Shown here: piece after piece, positions 1-7,696 of the stretch
Position numbering within the stretch: position 1 is the first letter of the stretch
How the letters are laid out: every line of letters begins with the position of its first letter
Assembly: GCA_027016475.1 (NCBI GenBank)
Contig: JALUTL010000435.1
Span: 1 to 12,876 of the forward strand
Source of the DNA: Candidatus Heimdallarchaeota archaeon
GTDB lineage: Archaea > Asgardarchaeota > Heimdallarchaeia > Heimdallarchaeales > Kariarchaeaceae
DNA: 12,876 nt
Direction: 5' to 3'
Position numbers and translations under genes: made by a program
The notes under the pieces: model-generated
Database searches by the model: none
What the model was told of the DNA's origin: nothing
Seen by the model: only the letters and a program-made list of their open reading frames with translations

Positions 1-161
1 TGTTAATATAATAACATGTGCGATGGGGTCTTTTAGCTGACGGAATTAGCTGAATTTTTGTCTTTGAATGGTTTCTGATGCATGTAGGAAGGCAATTTCG
101 TCAAATTTTGAATTTCGGAAAAAGAATTTCAACTAGATTTTTGAAAATATGGAGAAGTCAA
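1..161. other. left-edge non-coding stretch
   Basis: No reading frame on either strand is open across this stretch, so I see no gene. It starts with a dyad at 1-5/12-16 (TGTTA and TAACA around an AT-rich centre), which could be a promoter or operator for a gene beyond the left edge. A 10-base direct repeat, tcaactagat, occurs at 129-138 and 158-167; the second copy overlaps the stop codon of the nuclease-like gene. Nothing else stands out. Confidence 0.5.
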
Positions 162-968
162 CTAGATATTCGCAATGAAGAGATGTTCCTTCAACAGGCT
201 GTATCTATGAGGAATGATTGCACCTTTGTTGTAGGGAATTGAGTATAGCAGTACTTTAAAGAAAAGTCGGGCTTCTGTAGCCAAATATTCAAGGAGGATT
301 GAAAATATTGCCTTGTTGGTATACTTGGAGAGGAGAAGGGTTGGAAGAGCAAGTTGGTGAAGGCTGAAGGAGGTTCTGAAATCATTTTGAACAAGTTTTG
401 CCTCAACCAAGTGGATTGAATCGGATGTTTCAAAGAAGGAATCTGCTTCAAGTTGGCATTTTTTTACTGGTATGGTTTGGTTGAGAACAATGAGCTTTCC
501 ATCCACTGTAGTCCTGATTCTGCATCCTATGGAAAAGGTCTGGCTGCTTTCAAGAAATCGGTTCAGAAGTCCCAGTTCCTTGAAAAGAAGAATACCTGTC
601 TCCTCGTTGTGCAGTTCATGATTGGAAAGCACCTGAAGGGTTTCAGGAAGCTCAGCATCGAATCTGGTTGTTGATGGTGCATGGTTGATTGAGGGAAAAA
701 GTGTCGGAAGGCTGAACTGTTTGGTTTTGATCAGAATGCAACCTCCTGATAGGTTTCTGAATAGCTCCAGCCCATATTCTTTCAGTATTCGCGGAACTTC
801 ATCTGCGGAATATGTTGGAATCAGGTTTCGTGGGCTTGCTTTGATGGTTTTGAAGTGTTTGGATTCTATTTGGAATGTTGGCAGGCCTGAATCCATCGAT
901 TCGATGAAGCGGGATGCCAATGGGCTGTCGAGCAGCAACTGTTCCCATTGCTTCTCCCGCTTGCTCAT
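162..968 (-). CDS. PD-(D/E)XK nuclease-like protein, possibly a type II restriction endonuclease relative
   Basis: 268 residues. The C-terminal half carries a nuclease-fold-like pattern: E174-A-D176, then thirteen residues later hydrophobic positions leading to E189-A-K191, then Q205-L-A-L-P. An acidic residue followed by (D/E)-x-K on a second strand is the hallmark of PD-(D/E)XK nucleases. The added 'Q..LP' after a 'DF' pair resembles restriction-endonuclease-like proteins of the DUF6997 kind, from memory and not checked. The N-terminal part (about 45-90) could be a DNA-recognition module, but this is inference. No signal peptide or membrane segment is seen. No methyltransferase lies to its right; a partner could lie beyond the left edge. 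It is divergent from the HAD phosphatase, and a weak TATA-like AAATATT (989-995, minus strand) lies about 24 bases before the ATG. The nuclease call is moderate and the biological role is unknown. Confidence 0.6.
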   Translation of the reverse strand: MSKREKQWEQLLLDSPLASRFIESMDSGLPTFQIESKHFKTIKASPRNLIPTYSADEVPRILKEYGLELFRNLSGGCILIKTKQFSLPTLFPSINHAPSTTRFDAELPETLQVLSNHELHNEETGILLFKELGLLNRFLESSQTFSIGCRIRTTVDGKLIVLNQTIPVKKCQLEADSFFETSDSIHLVEAKLVQNDFRTSFSLHQLALPTLLLSKYTNKAIFSILLEYLATEARLFFKVLLYSIPYNKGAIIPHRYSLLKEHLFIANI

Positions 969-988
969 CTCATTGGTTTAAGGCAGTG

Positions 989-995
989 AATATTT
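989..995 (-). promoter_or_regulatory. weak TATA-like box for the nuclease-like gene
   Basis: On the minus strand the sequence reads AAATATT, centred about 24 bases before the ATG at 968. That spacing fits a leaderless archaeal transcript. No Shine-Dalgarno precedes this ATG. The match is weak and there is no convincing purine-rich BRE upstream. Confidence 0.3.
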
Positions 996-1050
996 GAAGG
1001 ATCTGATTGACTGTTATTGTAATGCCATTGGTTTGGCAGAAAAGGCAACA

Positions 1051-1058
1051 GATATGAA
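1051..1058 (+). promoter_or_regulatory. possible TATA-like box for the HAD phosphatase gene
   Basis: The sequence gatatgaa is centred about 27 bases before the ATG at 1082, preceded by the purine-rich agaaaaggc (1038-1046), which could act as a BRE. It supports the 1082 start over 1064 but is a loose match. Confidence 0.3.
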
Positions 1059-1081
1059 CTTGCATGTGTGAAGTAGTTCTG

Positions 1082-1729
1082 ATGCTTGAAGCAGTTTTTT
1101 TAGATGTGGATGGTACGCTGACAAGTGGTGTAAGCTGTTGGCAGTTGGCACATGCGCGCTTTGGCGTTGAGGAGCAGGCCAATGAATACTATAGACGGGC
1201 AATGAGAAAGGAGATTGACTATGACACGTGGGCAAAACTGGATGTTGCCCTGTGGAAAGGCCGCCCCTATGAGGAACTGGTTGATGCACTGCTCCCCCCA
1301 AACCTTCTGCCAGGAGTGAAGGAAGGCGTTCAACTGTTCTTGGAAAACGGCATCAAGGTGATATTGGTCAGCGGTGGCATAGACATTTTTGTAAACGCAG
1401 TTAAAGAGGAAGTGGGGGCACATGAGGCCTATTCCAATATTGTCCGGAGGGAAAACGGCATTCTCAACGGGGACATCGAGGTGCATGTGGGAACGTCCAA
1501 GGCACCAGTAGTTGAGAACGTCCTTCGGCGCTTTGGCATCCCCGCAGAACGGACGGGATGCATTGGCGACCATTACAATGACATTGACATGTTCCGGCTT
1601 GTGGGGCTTCCCGTAGCATTCAATCCCAAGACACGGGTAATATCCCGTCTTGCCAAGAAGGTAGTAAAAGGAGACAACTTTCTGTTGGCTGCCAAGGCAT
1701 TGGGTGAGCTGGCAGGCTATGATTGGTGA
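1082..1729 (+). CDS. HAD-superfamily phosphatase, phosphoserine phosphatase (SerB)-like
   Basis: 215 residues from the ATG at 1082. All four HAD motifs are visible: motif I D8-V-D10-G-T with the nucleophile and acid/base aspartates, motif II S97-G-G, motif III K140 (in TSK), and motif IV G162-D163-H-Y-N-D167, which binds Mg2+. The small helical cap between motifs I and II (about 15-80), the VSGG form of motif II and the length of just over 200 residues match SerB-like phosphatases, which take phosphate off phosphoserine or related small phosphomonoesters. The substrate cannot be fixed from sequence alone. An in-frame ATG at 1064 would add six residues. I prefer 1082 because the protein then begins one strand before motif I, and a TATA-like gatatgaa (1051-1058) lies about 27 bases upstream, as expected for a leaderless mRNA. 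The gene converges on uvrA with about 70 bases between the stops. Confidence 0.85.
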   Translation: MLEAVFLDVDGTLTSGVSCWQLAHARFGVEEQANEYYRRAMRKEIDYDTWAKLDVALWKGRPYEELVDALLPPNLLPGVKEGVQLFLENGIKVILVSGGIDIFVNAVKEEVGAHEAYSNIVRRENGILNGDIEVHVGTSKAPVVENVLRRFGIPAERTGCIGDHYNDIDMFRLVGLPVAFNPKTRVISRLAKKVVKGDNFLLAAKALGELAGYDW

Positions 1730-1799
1730 GCCTGGATGGCAATCTATGGTCTTCTGTCAGCAAGAATATTGCAGGAAATAAGACAATTGGGATGTTGGT

Positions 1800-4760
1800 T
1801 CAATGGCTTGCCTTCCGTTTTGCCTTTGCCTTTTGTTTCCTGACGGCCATTTGTCCATTTCCCGACTGGTTTTGTAAAAGCTTTGCCAAAAACTGGCCGG
1901 TGTATGATTCCTTGACCAACGCCACCTCTTCTGGCGTGCCTTGGGCTACAATCGTTCCGCCGTTGTCCCCACCTTCAGGGCCAAGATCGATGATATGGTC
2001 TGCATTCTTGATGATGTCCAAATTATGCTCGATTGTAATGATGGTGTTCCCTTTGTCAACCAATTTGTGGAGTACTTCAAGAAGCTTCTTTACATCATGC
2101 ATATGCAATCCAGTGCTCGGTTCGTCCAATAGAATGAGGGTTTTTCCTGTAGTTCGTTTGGAAAGTTGCCTTGACAGCTTGATCCGCTGTGATTCTCCGC
2201 CAGAAAGCGTGGTGGCGGACTGTCCCAAACGTAAATATCCGCATCCTACTGCCTGAAGGGTTGAAAGAATTCTTTTTATGCTCGGTACATTCTGGAAGAA
2301 ATCTGCCGCTTCATCAACTGACATGTCCAATACATCTGCAATGGATTTGCCTTTGTATTTTATTTGCAATGTCTCCCTGTTGAACCGTTTGCCATTGCAC
2401 ACTTCACAATCAACGTACACATCTGACAGAAAGCTCATTTCGATTCTGTTGTACCCGTTGCCTTGGCATGGCTCACATCTTCCTCCTTTGACATTGAATG
2501 AAAACCGTCCGGGCTTATAGCCACGAACTTTGGCATCCGGGACGTTTGCAAACAGCTTCCTGATCTCGTCAAACACTTTTGTGTACGTTGCGGGATTGCT
2601 TCTTGGAGTCTTCCCGATGGGACGCTGGTCGATCATGATGACCTTGTCCACGAATTGGATATTTTCTATTTTCTTATGCTTTCCAGGTCTATCCTGTGCA
2701 TTGTTCAGTTTTCGGGCAAGCTCTTTCCACAATATTCCGTTTATCAGGCTTGATTTCCCGCTTCCTGAAACGCCAGTGACAACAATGAACTTTCCAAGAG
2801 GGATTTCGACGTCTATGTTCTTCAAGTTGTTGTGTTGGGCACCTCTGATCCACAATGACTTGCCGTTTCCCGGCCTGCGATTCCTTGGAATGGGAATCGA
2901 AAGCTCACCCCTGAGATACTTTCCGGTCAATGAATTTTCCGATTTGATGATGTCTTCCACTGTACCTGTGGCAACAACCTCTCCGCCGTGGATTCCTGCC
3001 TCAGGACCCATGTCCACAATATAGTCGGCAGATCTTATGGTTTCTTCGTCATGCTCAATGACAATCACGGTGTTCCCTAGGTCCCTTAATTCAAGGAACG
3101 TATTTAGCAACCTCTCATTGTCCTTTTGGTGGAGTCCAATGGATGGTTCATCAAGCACATACATGACTCCAACCAGTCGACTCCCAATTTGTGTGGCCAA
3201 TCTAATTCGCTGTGATTCACCTCCGGACAATGTGGAGGCATTTCTGTCCAATGTCAGGTATTCCAGCCCGACACTAGCAAGGAAACCCAATCTGCCTTTG
3301 ATTTCTTTCATGACCTGCTCTGTGATGATCTGTTCCTTTTCTGTCAAGTCAAGGGTTTCAAAGAAATTGAGGGCTTCCTTGACAGACAATCTTGATATTT
3401 CCATGATGTTTAGACCGTTCACCTTGACTCCCAGAAAGATTGGCTTTAGCTTCATCCCATGGCATGCTTGGCATTCCTGATCTGCCATGAACTGTTCATA
3501 GTACCTTCGCATTCCAGGTGAGCTGGTACTGAGATATCGGCGGTTGATGATGTTGGCCTGCCCTTCAATCTTTCTTTCTGCTTCATAGGAGAATGCTGAA
3601 CGGTTTTTCTTTTTTGCCTCTTCGGGCGATCGTTCAACCTTCAGCTTGATTCGTTCATCAGTTCCCCACATCAGTGCAGAAAAGGCTTTCTTTGGCAGAT
3701 CCTCAATCGGAGTAAACTCTGTGCCCCCAAAATGTTCGATGACCGCCTTCACCATTTGGTACTGCCATGAATCTGGGTTGTTTGGCACTGTTCTGATGCC
3801 CCCTTCGATCAGGCTCAGCGATTTGTCTGGGACAATAAGGTCGGGATCCACTTGTCTGACCGCTCCTAATCCCATGCACTGCTCACATGCACCAATTGGG
3901 TTGTTAAACGAAAACATTCGTGGTGTCAGCTCAGGAACAGATATCCCATCCGTTGGACAACCTGCATACTCATTGAATACTATTTTTCTGGGATTGTCCT
4001 TGTCGACAATGTCAATGATGACCTGACCATTCGCCTTTTCCAAAGCTGTTTCAATGGAATCTGTAAGCCTGCTCCTGATGTCTTCCTTGAGTATGAGGCG
4101 ATCGATGACGATGGAAATGTCGTGCCGGTAGTTCTTGTCAAGTTCAGGAATTTCATCATCCAACGACACATCTCGTCCATTGACCTCGAGCCTTACGTAC
4201 CCGTCCTTCTTGAGCTGAGCAAACAGCTTCTTGTGTGTCCCTTTCTCATTGTGTACAATAGGGGCGATAATCCTGAATTTTGTTCCCAATTCCCAACCCA
4301 TAATCTGGTTGACAATCTCTTCGGCAGACAGTCCCTTGATCATGTCTCCGCAAACTGGACAGTGGGGTTTGCCTATTGTGGCAAACATGATTCTGAGATA
4401 GTCCATAATTTCCGTAACTGTGGCGACAGTTGATCTCGGATTGTGCGAGGAAGTCTTCTGCTCGATGCATATTGCTGGACTCAGCCCAGAAATTGACTTT
4501 ACGTGGGGCTTTTCCAACTGTCCCAAAAATTGTCTGGCATATGAGCTAAGCGACTCAACAAATCTTCTCTGCCCTTCAACAAAAAGCGTATCGATGGCCA
4601 ACGAGGACTTGCCGCTACCGGAAAGACCGGTTACCACGACAAACCTGTCTCTGGGAATCTTCACATTGATTCCCTTCAGATTGTGTTCTCTTGCTTCTTC
4701 AACATAAATCCATGATTTGGGATCATTGTCGGCAGGAACTGGTAGCTTCCTCTGATGCAT
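1800..4760 (-). CDS. uvrA: UvrA, excinuclease ABC subunit A
   Basis: 986 residues, slightly longer than the usual 940 or so. UvrA is the damage-sensing ATPase of nucleotide excision repair; it loads UvrB at lesions. There are two ABC ATPase modules: Walker A G45-LSGSGKSS and G663-VSGSGKSS, with signatures LSGGESQR at 511-518 and 852-859. Each is followed by a Walker B ending in LDEPS (about 536-540 and 878-882). The signature-domain zinc motif is intact (C762/C765, C785/C788), and further CxxC pairs occur at C134/C137 and C430/C433. In the ATP-binding-I zinc motif the second cysteine is Asp (C268-P-T-D271, partners C292/C295). The C-terminus ends in a Lys/Arg-rich tail (about 973-986). An upstream in-frame ATG at 4802 exists, but AGGAG at 4769-4773 lies eight bases before the ATG at 4760, which decides the start. 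It lies downstream of clpB on the same strand with its own promoter. uvrB and uvrC are not in the window. Confidence 0.97.
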   Translation of the reverse strand: MHQRKLPVPADNDPKSWIYVEEAREHNLKGINVKIPRDRFVVVTGLSGSGKSSLAIDTLFVEGQRRFVESLSSYARQFLGQLEKPHVKSISGLSPAICIEQKTSSHNPRSTVATVTEIMDYLRIMFATIGKPHCPVCGDMIKGLSAEEIVNQIMGWELGTKFRIIAPIVHNEKGTHKKLFAQLKKDGYVRLEVNGRDVSLDDEIPELDKNYRHDISIVIDRLILKEDIRSRLTDSIETALEKANGQVIIDIVDKDNPRKIVFNEYAGCPTDGISVPELTPRMFSFNNPIGACEQCMGLGAVRQVDPDLIVPDKSLSLIEGGIRTVPNNPDSWQYQMVKAVIEHFGGTEFTPIEDLPKKAFSALMWGTDERIKLKVERSPEEAKKKNRSAFSYEAERKIEGQANIINRRYLSTSSPGMRRYYEQFMADQECQACHGMKLKPIFLGVKVNGLNIMEISRLSVKEALNFFETLDLTEKEQIITEQVMKEIKGRLGFLASVGLEYLTLDRNASTLSGGESQRIRLATQIGSRLVGVMYVLDEPSIGLHQKDNERLLNTFLELRDLGNTVIVIEHDEETIRSADYIVDMGPEAGIHGGEVVATGTVEDIIKSENSLTGKYLRGELSIPIPRNRRPGNGKSLWIRGAQHNNLKNIDVEIPLGKFIVVTGVSGSGKSSLINGILWKELARKLNNAQDRPGKHKKIENIQFVDKVIMIDQRPIGKTPRSNPATYTKVFDEIRKLFANVPDAKVRGYKPGRFSFNVKGGRCEPCQGNGYNRIEMSFLSDVYVDCEVCNGKRFNRETLQIKYKGKSIADVLDMSVDEAADFFQNVPSIKRILSTLQAVGCGYLRLGQSATTLSGGESQRIKLSRQLSKRTTGKTLILLDEPSTGLHMHDVKKLLEVLHKLVDKGNTIITIEHNLDIIKNADHIIDLGPEGGDNGGTIVAQGTPEEVALVKESYTGQFLAKLLQNQSGNGQMAVRKQKAKAKRKASH

Positions 4761-4768
4761 TTTTTGGT

Positions 4769-4773
4769 CTCCT
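4769..4773 (-). promoter_or_regulatory. Shine-Dalgarno of uvrA
   Basis: The minus strand reads AGGAG, followed by eight bases and then the ATG at 4760. This fixes the uvrA start at the second methionine of the open frame instead of the ATG at 4802. Confidence 0.75.
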
Positions 4774-4814
4774 AAAAAACAAGGTACCTTATTTAGATGC
4801 AATCAAATCTGTTG

Positions 4815-4822
4815 TTTATAAT
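4815..4822 (-). promoter_or_regulatory. TATA-like box of uvrA
   Basis: The minus strand reads ATTATAAA in the 180-base gap between the clpB stop and the uvrA start. Transcription would start near 4792, giving a leader of about 32 bases that includes the AGGAG. A second AT-rich element nearer the gene (ctaaataa, 4790-4797) would put the start inside the Shine-Dalgarno, so it is less likely to be used. Confidence 0.5.
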
Positions 4823-4908
4823 CCCTAGGATAAGGCAGAATTGAAAGTGAAGATGGAGGAATCCAAAGACGTGCCCGGGTTTTTCCTAGCAGGTTCGTTT
4901 CAATAGTG

Positions 4909-4915
4909 AAAAAAA
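4909..4915 (-). terminator. T-run terminator after clpB
   Basis: The minus strand has seven consecutive T about 25 bases after the clpB stop codon. Archaeal RNA polymerase can stop at such U-runs without a hairpin, and none is obvious here. Together with a separate uvrA promoter it argues against a simple clpB-uvrA operon, though read-through is possible. Confidence 0.45.
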
Positions 4916-4939
4916 TGCTTCTGCTGCTTATTTGTCTAT

Positions 4940-7534
4940 TTATCTGTGGGATATCTCCACTTTGCCGTCCTCCATCTTTGCAACCAACACTGTGCCTTCC
5001 TTCAGGTCGTGGGAGAGCAGATAGTTGGCCAATGGAGTTTCAAGGTAGCGTGTGATGGCCCGCTTAAGTGGTCTGGCACCGTATGCCGGATCGTAACCCA
5101 TAACTGTCAAATACGATACAACTTGGTCATCGACCTCAAGCTTGAAGCCCTGCTCCTCAATCCGTTTCTGCAACTTCTCGAGTTGTATCTTGACAATGTC
5201 GACCATCAGGTCTTCAGTCAATGAATGGAAGACGACTATTTCATCGATTCTGTTGAGGAATTCAGGACGGAAGAACTTTCTCAGCTCTGTCTGCACAGCA
5301 TCCCTGATTTCCTCGTAGGAGGCTCCTCTTTCAGCCATCTCAAATATCACTTGGCTACCAATGTTGGACGTAAAGATGATGACTGTATTTCTGAAGTCAA
5401 CTGTTCGTCCTTTTGAATCAGTCAGCCGACCGTCATCAAGGACTTGGAGGAGCACATTGAAGACATCGGGATGGGCCTTTTCAATCTCATCAAAGAGGAT
5501 GACTGAATAGGGCTGTCTTCTTACTGCCTCAGTCAGTTGACCTCCTTCATCGTGACCGACATAGCCTGGCGGTGCACCGATCAATCTTGCTACAGAATGC
5601 TTCTCCATATATTCACTCATGTCAATACGTACCATCAGACGTTCAGAGTCAAATAGGAACTCTGCCAAGGCCTTTGCAAGCTCTGTCTTCCCAACACCTG
5701 TGGGACCAAGGAACATGAAGCTGCCCAAAGGTCTTTCGCCAGAGCTGAGACCTGCCCTTGACCTCCTGATTGTTTGGGCCAATGCCTCGATAGCTTCATC
5801 CTGTCCTTTGACACGCTTTCGGAGATGCTCCTCCATGTGAAGGATTTTGTCTGCCTCCTCTTGAGTCAATTTTGAGGCAGGGATGCCGGTCCATCTGGAA
5901 ACCACTTCTGCAATGTCTTCCTCTGTGACCTCCTGTCTGAGGAAGGTCTTTCCATCTTTGGCAAGTTTCTTCACTTCTTCATTGAGTTGCTCTAGTCGCT
6001 TGTTCCTCTCGGGGATCTCTCCGTACATGATCTTGCCGACAGTTTCAAGATCTCCTGCTCTTTGGGCCCTCTCTGCCTTCAACTTCAAGTCCTCTATTTC
6101 ACTCTTGATCTTGGCTATTTGATCAAAGATACGCTTTTCGTTTTCCCATTGGGTCTCCATCCGGGCAAATTCTTCTTTCTCCCTCTCAAGCTCGTCCTCA
6201 ATCTGTTGGAGTCTTCTGCGTGAAGCCGCATCGTTCTCTTTCTTCACCACTGCTCGTTCGATTTCAAGCTGGTTGATGCGCCGTTGCACCTTTTCTAGCT
6301 CTTCAGGCATGGATTGCAGTTCCATTGCAATTTTTGACGCTGCCTCATCAATCAGGTCAATTGCCTTGTCCGGAAGGAATCTGTCAGAAATGTATCTGTG
6401 CGACAATGTTGCGGCAGCTACCAATGCATTGTCTTGGATTCTGACACCATGGTGCACTTCATACTTGTCCTTCAACCCACGAAGGATTGAAATCGTGTCC
6501 TCAACAGAAGGCTGATCCACAAACACTGGCTGGAACCGTCTTTCCAATGCAGCATCCTTTTCAAAATATTTCCTGTATTCATCGTAAGTCGTTGCAGCAA
6601 TGGTTCTGAGCTTACCACGGGCAAGCATTGGCTTGAGAAGGTTGGACGCGTCCAATGAACCTTCGCTTGCCCCTGCTCCAACTATTGTATGTGCCTCATC
6701 AATGAACAGGATAATTTTGCCATTTGAACTTTCTATTTCTTTCAAGACTGCTTTGAGCCGTTCCTCAAATTCACCACGGTACTTGGCACCTGCAATGAGG
6801 CTTCCCATGTCCAATGCCAAAAGCCTGACATCCTTCAATGAATCTGGAACGTCACCTTTGACAATTCTTTGGGCCAGCCCTTCCACAATTGCAGTCTTGC
6901 CGACTCCCGGCTCACCAATCAGGACAGGGTTGTTCTTGGTTCTTCTGGAGAGTACATGAATCACTCGGCGGATTTCATCATCCCTTCCAATGACTGGATC
7001 TAATTTCCCTTCTGCAGCCAATTGTGTAAAGTCAATAGTATACCGTTCCAAGGCTTGATATTTTTCCTCAGCGTCCTGTGTGTCCACTTTCTGTGTACCT
7101 CTGATGCTTTTCACTGCTTGGACAAATGTGTTGTAGTTGACTGCGGGATTCAATTCCCTGATGATTCGCTGGACATCTGAAGATTCCTTGACAATGCTCA
7201 AAAGCAGAACGTCAATCGAAACAAACTGGTCTCCCATCTGCTGGGCAATCTTTTCAGAATTGGCAAGAATCTTGTTCAGTGTAGCGGAAATCTGCATGGA
7301 ACTTCCAGTTACTTTTGGTTTGGTTTTCAGCTGCCGTTCAATGCGGGCATAGAAATTGTCTGAATTTAATCCGCTCTTGTTGATGATCTGATCCACCAAT
7401 GCATTGTCCTGATCCAGCATTGCCTTGAGCAGATGAAATTCGTCTAGAATCGCATGATCCATCTGTGTTGCGACTGTTTGTGCTTCACTAATGGCTTCCT
7501 GCGCTTTTGCTGTAAATTTGTTGAGATTAACCAT
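4940..7534 (-). CDS. clpB: ClpB, Hsp100-family AAA+ protein disaggregase
   Basis: 864 residues, the normal length for ClpB. The hexameric ATPase pulls polypeptides out of aggregates, usually with the DnaK system. Domains in order: Clp N-domain (1 to about 145); AAA-1 with Walker A G207-EPGVGKT and Walker B ILFIDE (275-280); the long coiled-coil middle domain inserted at about 405-530, rich in E/K/R, which separates ClpB from ClpA and ClpC; AAA-2 with Walker A G610-PTGVGKT, a Walker B reading VILFDE, and a C-terminal GARPLKR sensor-2 motif. No ClpP-docking loop is apparent, which fits a disaggregase instead of a protease partner. The ATG is preceded by GAGGTG five bases upstream. It is divergent from the 228-residue acidic-tailed protein; the shared gap holds a strong BRE/TATA and dyads. 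dnaK, dnaJ and grpE are not in the window. clpB is patchy in archaea, so bacterial ancestry is likely. Confidence 0.97.
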   Translation of the reverse strand: MVNLNKFTAKAQEAISEAQTVATQMDHAILDEFHLLKAMLDQDNALVDQIINKSGLNSDNFYARIERQLKTKPKVTGSSMQISATLNKILANSEKIAQQMGDQFVSIDVLLLSIVKESSDVQRIIRELNPAVNYNTFVQAVKSIRGTQKVDTQDAEEKYQALERYTIDFTQLAAEGKLDPVIGRDDEIRRVIHVLSRRTKNNPVLIGEPGVGKTAIVEGLAQRIVKGDVPDSLKDVRLLALDMGSLIAGAKYRGEFEERLKAVLKEIESSNGKIILFIDEAHTIVGAGASEGSLDASNLLKPMLARGKLRTIAATTYDEYRKYFEKDAALERRFQPVFVDQPSVEDTISILRGLKDKYEVHHGVRIQDNALVAAATLSHRYISDRFLPDKAIDLIDEAASKIAMELQSMPEELEKVQRRINQLEIERAVVKKENDAASRRRLQQIEDELEREKEEFARMETQWENEKRIFDQIAKIKSEIEDLKLKAERAQRAGDLETVGKIMYGEIPERNKRLEQLNEEVKKLAKDGKTFLRQEVTEEDIAEVVSRWTGIPASKLTQEEADKILHMEEHLRKRVKGQDEAIEALAQTIRRSRAGLSSGERPLGSFMFLGPTGVGKTELAKALAEFLFDSERLMVRIDMSEYMEKHSVARLIGAPPGYVGHDEGGQLTEAVRRQPYSVILFDEIEKAHPDVFNVLLQVLDDGRLTDSKGRTVDFRNTVIIFTSNIGSQVIFEMAERGASYEEIRDAVQTELRKFFRPEFLNRIDEIVVFHSLTEDLMVDIVKIQLEKLQKRIEEQGFKLEVDDQVVSYLTVMGYDPAYGARPLKRAITRYLETPLANYLLSHDLKEGTVLVAKMEDGKVEISHR

Positions 7535-7539
7535 ACCGA

Positions 7540-7545
7540 CACCTC
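7540..7545 (-). promoter_or_regulatory. Shine-Dalgarno of clpB
   Basis: The minus strand reads GAGGTG, five bases before the ATG at 7534. It supports this start codon and implies a leader on the mRNA. Confidence 0.7.
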
Positions 7546-7575
7546 TATTGTACTTGATCTATTATATCTAAAGTA

Positions 7576-7591
7576 TCATAGAATTCCATGA
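7576..7591. promoter_or_regulatory. 16-base dyad between TATA and start of clpB, operator candidate
   Basis: TCATAGAATTCCATGA is symmetric about the GAATTC core except for one mismatched pair. It directly adjoins the clpB TATA box on the downstream side and reaches towards the inferred transcription start. Archaeal repressors often bind at this position to block polymerase recruitment. Its function is inferred from symmetry and placement only. Confidence 0.4.
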
Positions 7592-7606
7592 CATATAAAC
7601 TTTTCG
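7592..7606 (-). promoter_or_regulatory. BRE/TATA promoter of clpB
   Basis: The minus strand reads CGAAAAG followed by TTTATATG, a textbook archaeal BRE plus TATA box. Transcription would start near 7569, giving a leader of about 35 bases that carries the GAGGTG. A perfect 10-base palindrome, TTTTCGAAAA (7601-7610), overlaps the BRE. A second AT-rich stretch (attatatct, 7561-7569) is too close to the gene to leave room for the Shine-Dalgarno in the transcript. Confidence 0.6.
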
Positions 7607-7625
7607 AAAACCCGTTGCCCTCTTG

Positions 7626-7637
7626 CACCTTCAGGTG
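7626..7637. repeat. CACCT-TC-AGGTG dyad in the clpB divergent promoter region
   Basis: Two five-base arms with a two-base centre lie midway between the clpB promoter and the TATA box of the rightward gene. It could be a regulator site serving both directions. Short dyads of this size arise by chance, so this is tentative. Confidence 0.25.
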
Positions 7638-7665
7638 AAATCTACCAACTCATAAGAAAACGCTT

Positions 7666-7674
7666 CTTTTATAA
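7666..7674 (+). promoter_or_regulatory. TATA box of the 228-residue protein gene
   Basis: The sequence cttttataa is centred about 27 bases before the ATG at 7697, with purine-rich aagaaaacg just upstream as a possible BRE. There is no Shine-Dalgarno, so a leaderless transcript starting at or next to the ATG is the simplest reading. Confidence 0.6.
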
Positions 7675-7696
7675 CCGGCATCCTCATTTACAAGAT

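Noticed and set aside
129..167. direct repeat tcaactagat (129-138 and 158-167) as an attachment site
   Set aside because: It is only 10 bases, very close together, with no integrase or tRNA nearby; chance is adequate.
1064..1081. HAD phosphatase start at 1064
   Set aside because: It adds six residues before the usual family start and lacks a Shine-Dalgarno or well-placed TATA; 1082 fits better, though 1064 is not excluded.
1100..1573. 157-residue open frame antisense to the HAD phosphatase
   Set aside because: It is the shadow of a gene whose catalytic motifs are all in the plus-strand frame.
1723..2256. 177-residue open frame on the plus strand opposite the uvrA 3' end
   Set aside because: It overlaps the conserved uvrA ATPase domain antisense and shows no domain features; similar antisense frames occur all along uvrA and clpB.
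4761..4802. uvrA start at the upstream ATG (4802), adding 14 residues
   Set aside because: The ATG at 4760 has AGGAG at ideal spacing, and the extra residues would be encoded by the leader that contains that Shine-Dalgarno.
7561..7569. AT-rich attatatct as the clpB TATA box
   Set aside because: It would start transcription at about the Shine-Dalgarno, removing it; the distal BRE/TATA at 7592-7606 is a better match.
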